Source of the DNA: Zygnema cylindricum
Taxonomy: Eukaryota; Streptophyta; Zygnematophyceae; Zygnematales; Zygnemataceae
NCBI GenBank assembly: GCA_037447655.1
Contig: JBBHKE010003430.1
Coordinates: 575,822 to 594,522, forward strand
Direction: 5' to 3'
Length of the DNA stretch: 18,701 nucleotides
Below, piece after piece: positions 17,656 to 18,701 of the stretch. The translations under genes were made by a program, and so were the position numbers. Every line of letters begins with the position of its first letter. Positions within the stretch are counted from its first letter, which is position 1. Below the pieces are notes generated by a model. The model saw only the letters and a list, made by a program, of their open reading frames with translations. It was not told the DNA's origin and made no database searches.

Positions 17656-18025
17656 GACTATTCGGAATGTACAAAATGTAAGAATGTATGAAACATACCT
17701 AATACCTAATGTATGAAGTGTACATAATGTAAGAAACAATAATGGTTGTTCAAAATGTAAGAAATGTAAGAAATGTACAGAATATACGGAATCTAAATAA
17801 TGGAAAAAATGCACGGAATGTACAAAATTGTACAAAAAGTACAAAATGTATGAAAATGTACAAAAAGCACGGAATGAACGGAATGTATGACATGTACGAA
17901 ATTTCCAAAAATGTACAAAACAAACGAAATATACAAAATGTAGTAAATATACGGAACATATGAATTGTTATAAAAATGCACGAAATGTACGGAATGTACA
18001 AAATATACAGTATGTATGAAATGTA
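17650..18025. repeat. 9-bp AATGTACRR array
   Basis: About 375 bases built from nine-base units such as AATGTACGG, AAATGTAAG and AATGTACAA, with some 8- and 10-base units. A nine-base period gives the three-codon pattern Asn-Val-Arg/Gln on plus, so the open frames here are artefacts. The array begins inside TTTACAGAATGTACGG, the end of the Gag fragment. Confidence 0.88.
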
Positions 18026-18701
18026 CGAGATATATGTCTATGTCAATAATATCACAATTTCAACATCAACATATCGCAATTATCGACACGATATATGCCA
18101 TACACTGAATACCGAGACCCTTTAAAATAGTACATATCCATTATCAACGACCAATTCGAAATAATATGATTATATCACTTAAATCAGCATTCAATAATTG
18201 TTAAGAACTAATAAGTACGAGGAATGGTTTAGACTTAACAATACTATTTCCAATTCAAAAAACGCGGACAATTTTGAACCGATAAAAAAACTAGAGTTAA
18301 AAGAAAAACAATTAGTTCAAAACCACTATATTGTGTTTAGAGGGACAAAAAAACGAAAAATAAACTAGTGTTCCTAACCTGAATAGCAATTCACCGTGTG
18401 GGTGACATGAATTTCATTTTTAATTCTTTTCTTTTAATTTTTTTTTTTTTATTATTCTTTTTTTTCTTTCTTATTATTTCTTTCTTTAATTTCTTATTTT
18501 TTTTTCTTTTTTTCTAGAGGAAAGTTTATTTCAGTGCAAAAATTTTAAGAAATGGACTTTCCAGACTTAAAAAGGCAACAAGAAAAATTCAAAAATAAAG
18601 TGACACAACAAACTAAAAAAAAAAAAAAAAAAAAATAAAAAACTGACCTCAGTCTCAAATTTTAACAGAGCCCATTGCGCCCCCTTTTCTAAAAAACCGC
18701 C
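18026..18701. other. AT-rich sequence with T-rich tract and A21 run
   Basis: A T-rich tract (18415-18517) of TTTTCTTT words and 21 consecutive A at 18615-18635 stand out. No gene, transposon end or RNA gene was recognised. Confidence 0.55.

Overview
This is a non-coding, repeat-dominated stretch of a eukaryotic nuclear genome. I found no intact host gene, rRNA, tRNA or CRISPR array. Every coding signal is retroelement debris. The rest is satellites, simple repeats and AT-rich filler. The copia Gag/Pol types resemble those common in plants, so a streptophyte (plant lineage) is my best guess. The window cannot settle this.

Layout. 1-3175 (minus strand): a 5' two-thirds of a Ty1/copia element (Gag, protease, integrase, start of reverse transcriptase). 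It runs off the window edge and is killed by three in-frame stops and a 70-bp tandem duplication. 3894-4397 (plus): a degenerate Gag relic of a second copia family. 4520-4975: a 36-bp minisatellite. 4976-5725 and 14543-15380: two direct copies of one dispersed repeat with a long GA-rich core. 5768-6256: a pyrimidine tract followed by a purine tract. 6643-6868 and 7456-7670: two foldback MITEs of one family with TA flanks, the second sitting inside a copia RNase H relic (7401-7860, plus). 6944-7132: a 63-bp triplication. 8108-8390 and 12316-12375: pieces of one CACTAAATAC minisatellite. Between them lies a dead non-LTR retrotransposon on the minus strand (coding 11753-8837) with an N-terminal zinc finger, a reverse transcriptase, and a C-terminal zinc-binding plus restriction-like endonuclease region. 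12538-14180: more GA arrays. 15880-16360: homopolymer-rich DNA. 16375-17427: about 1 kb of degenerate tetranucleotide repeat. 17455-17655: a second copy of the end of the Gag relic. 17650-18025: a 9-bp array. The remainder is AT-rich.

Nothing here forms a working pathway. The interest lies in the insertion history. One MITE can be removed on paper at a TA to restore frame and spacing in its host relic. The non-LTR element interrupts a minisatellite. Both large retroelements were broken by short tandem duplications whose lengths are not multiples of three. Two copia Gag fragments 13 kb apart are each followed by a different AT-rich array.
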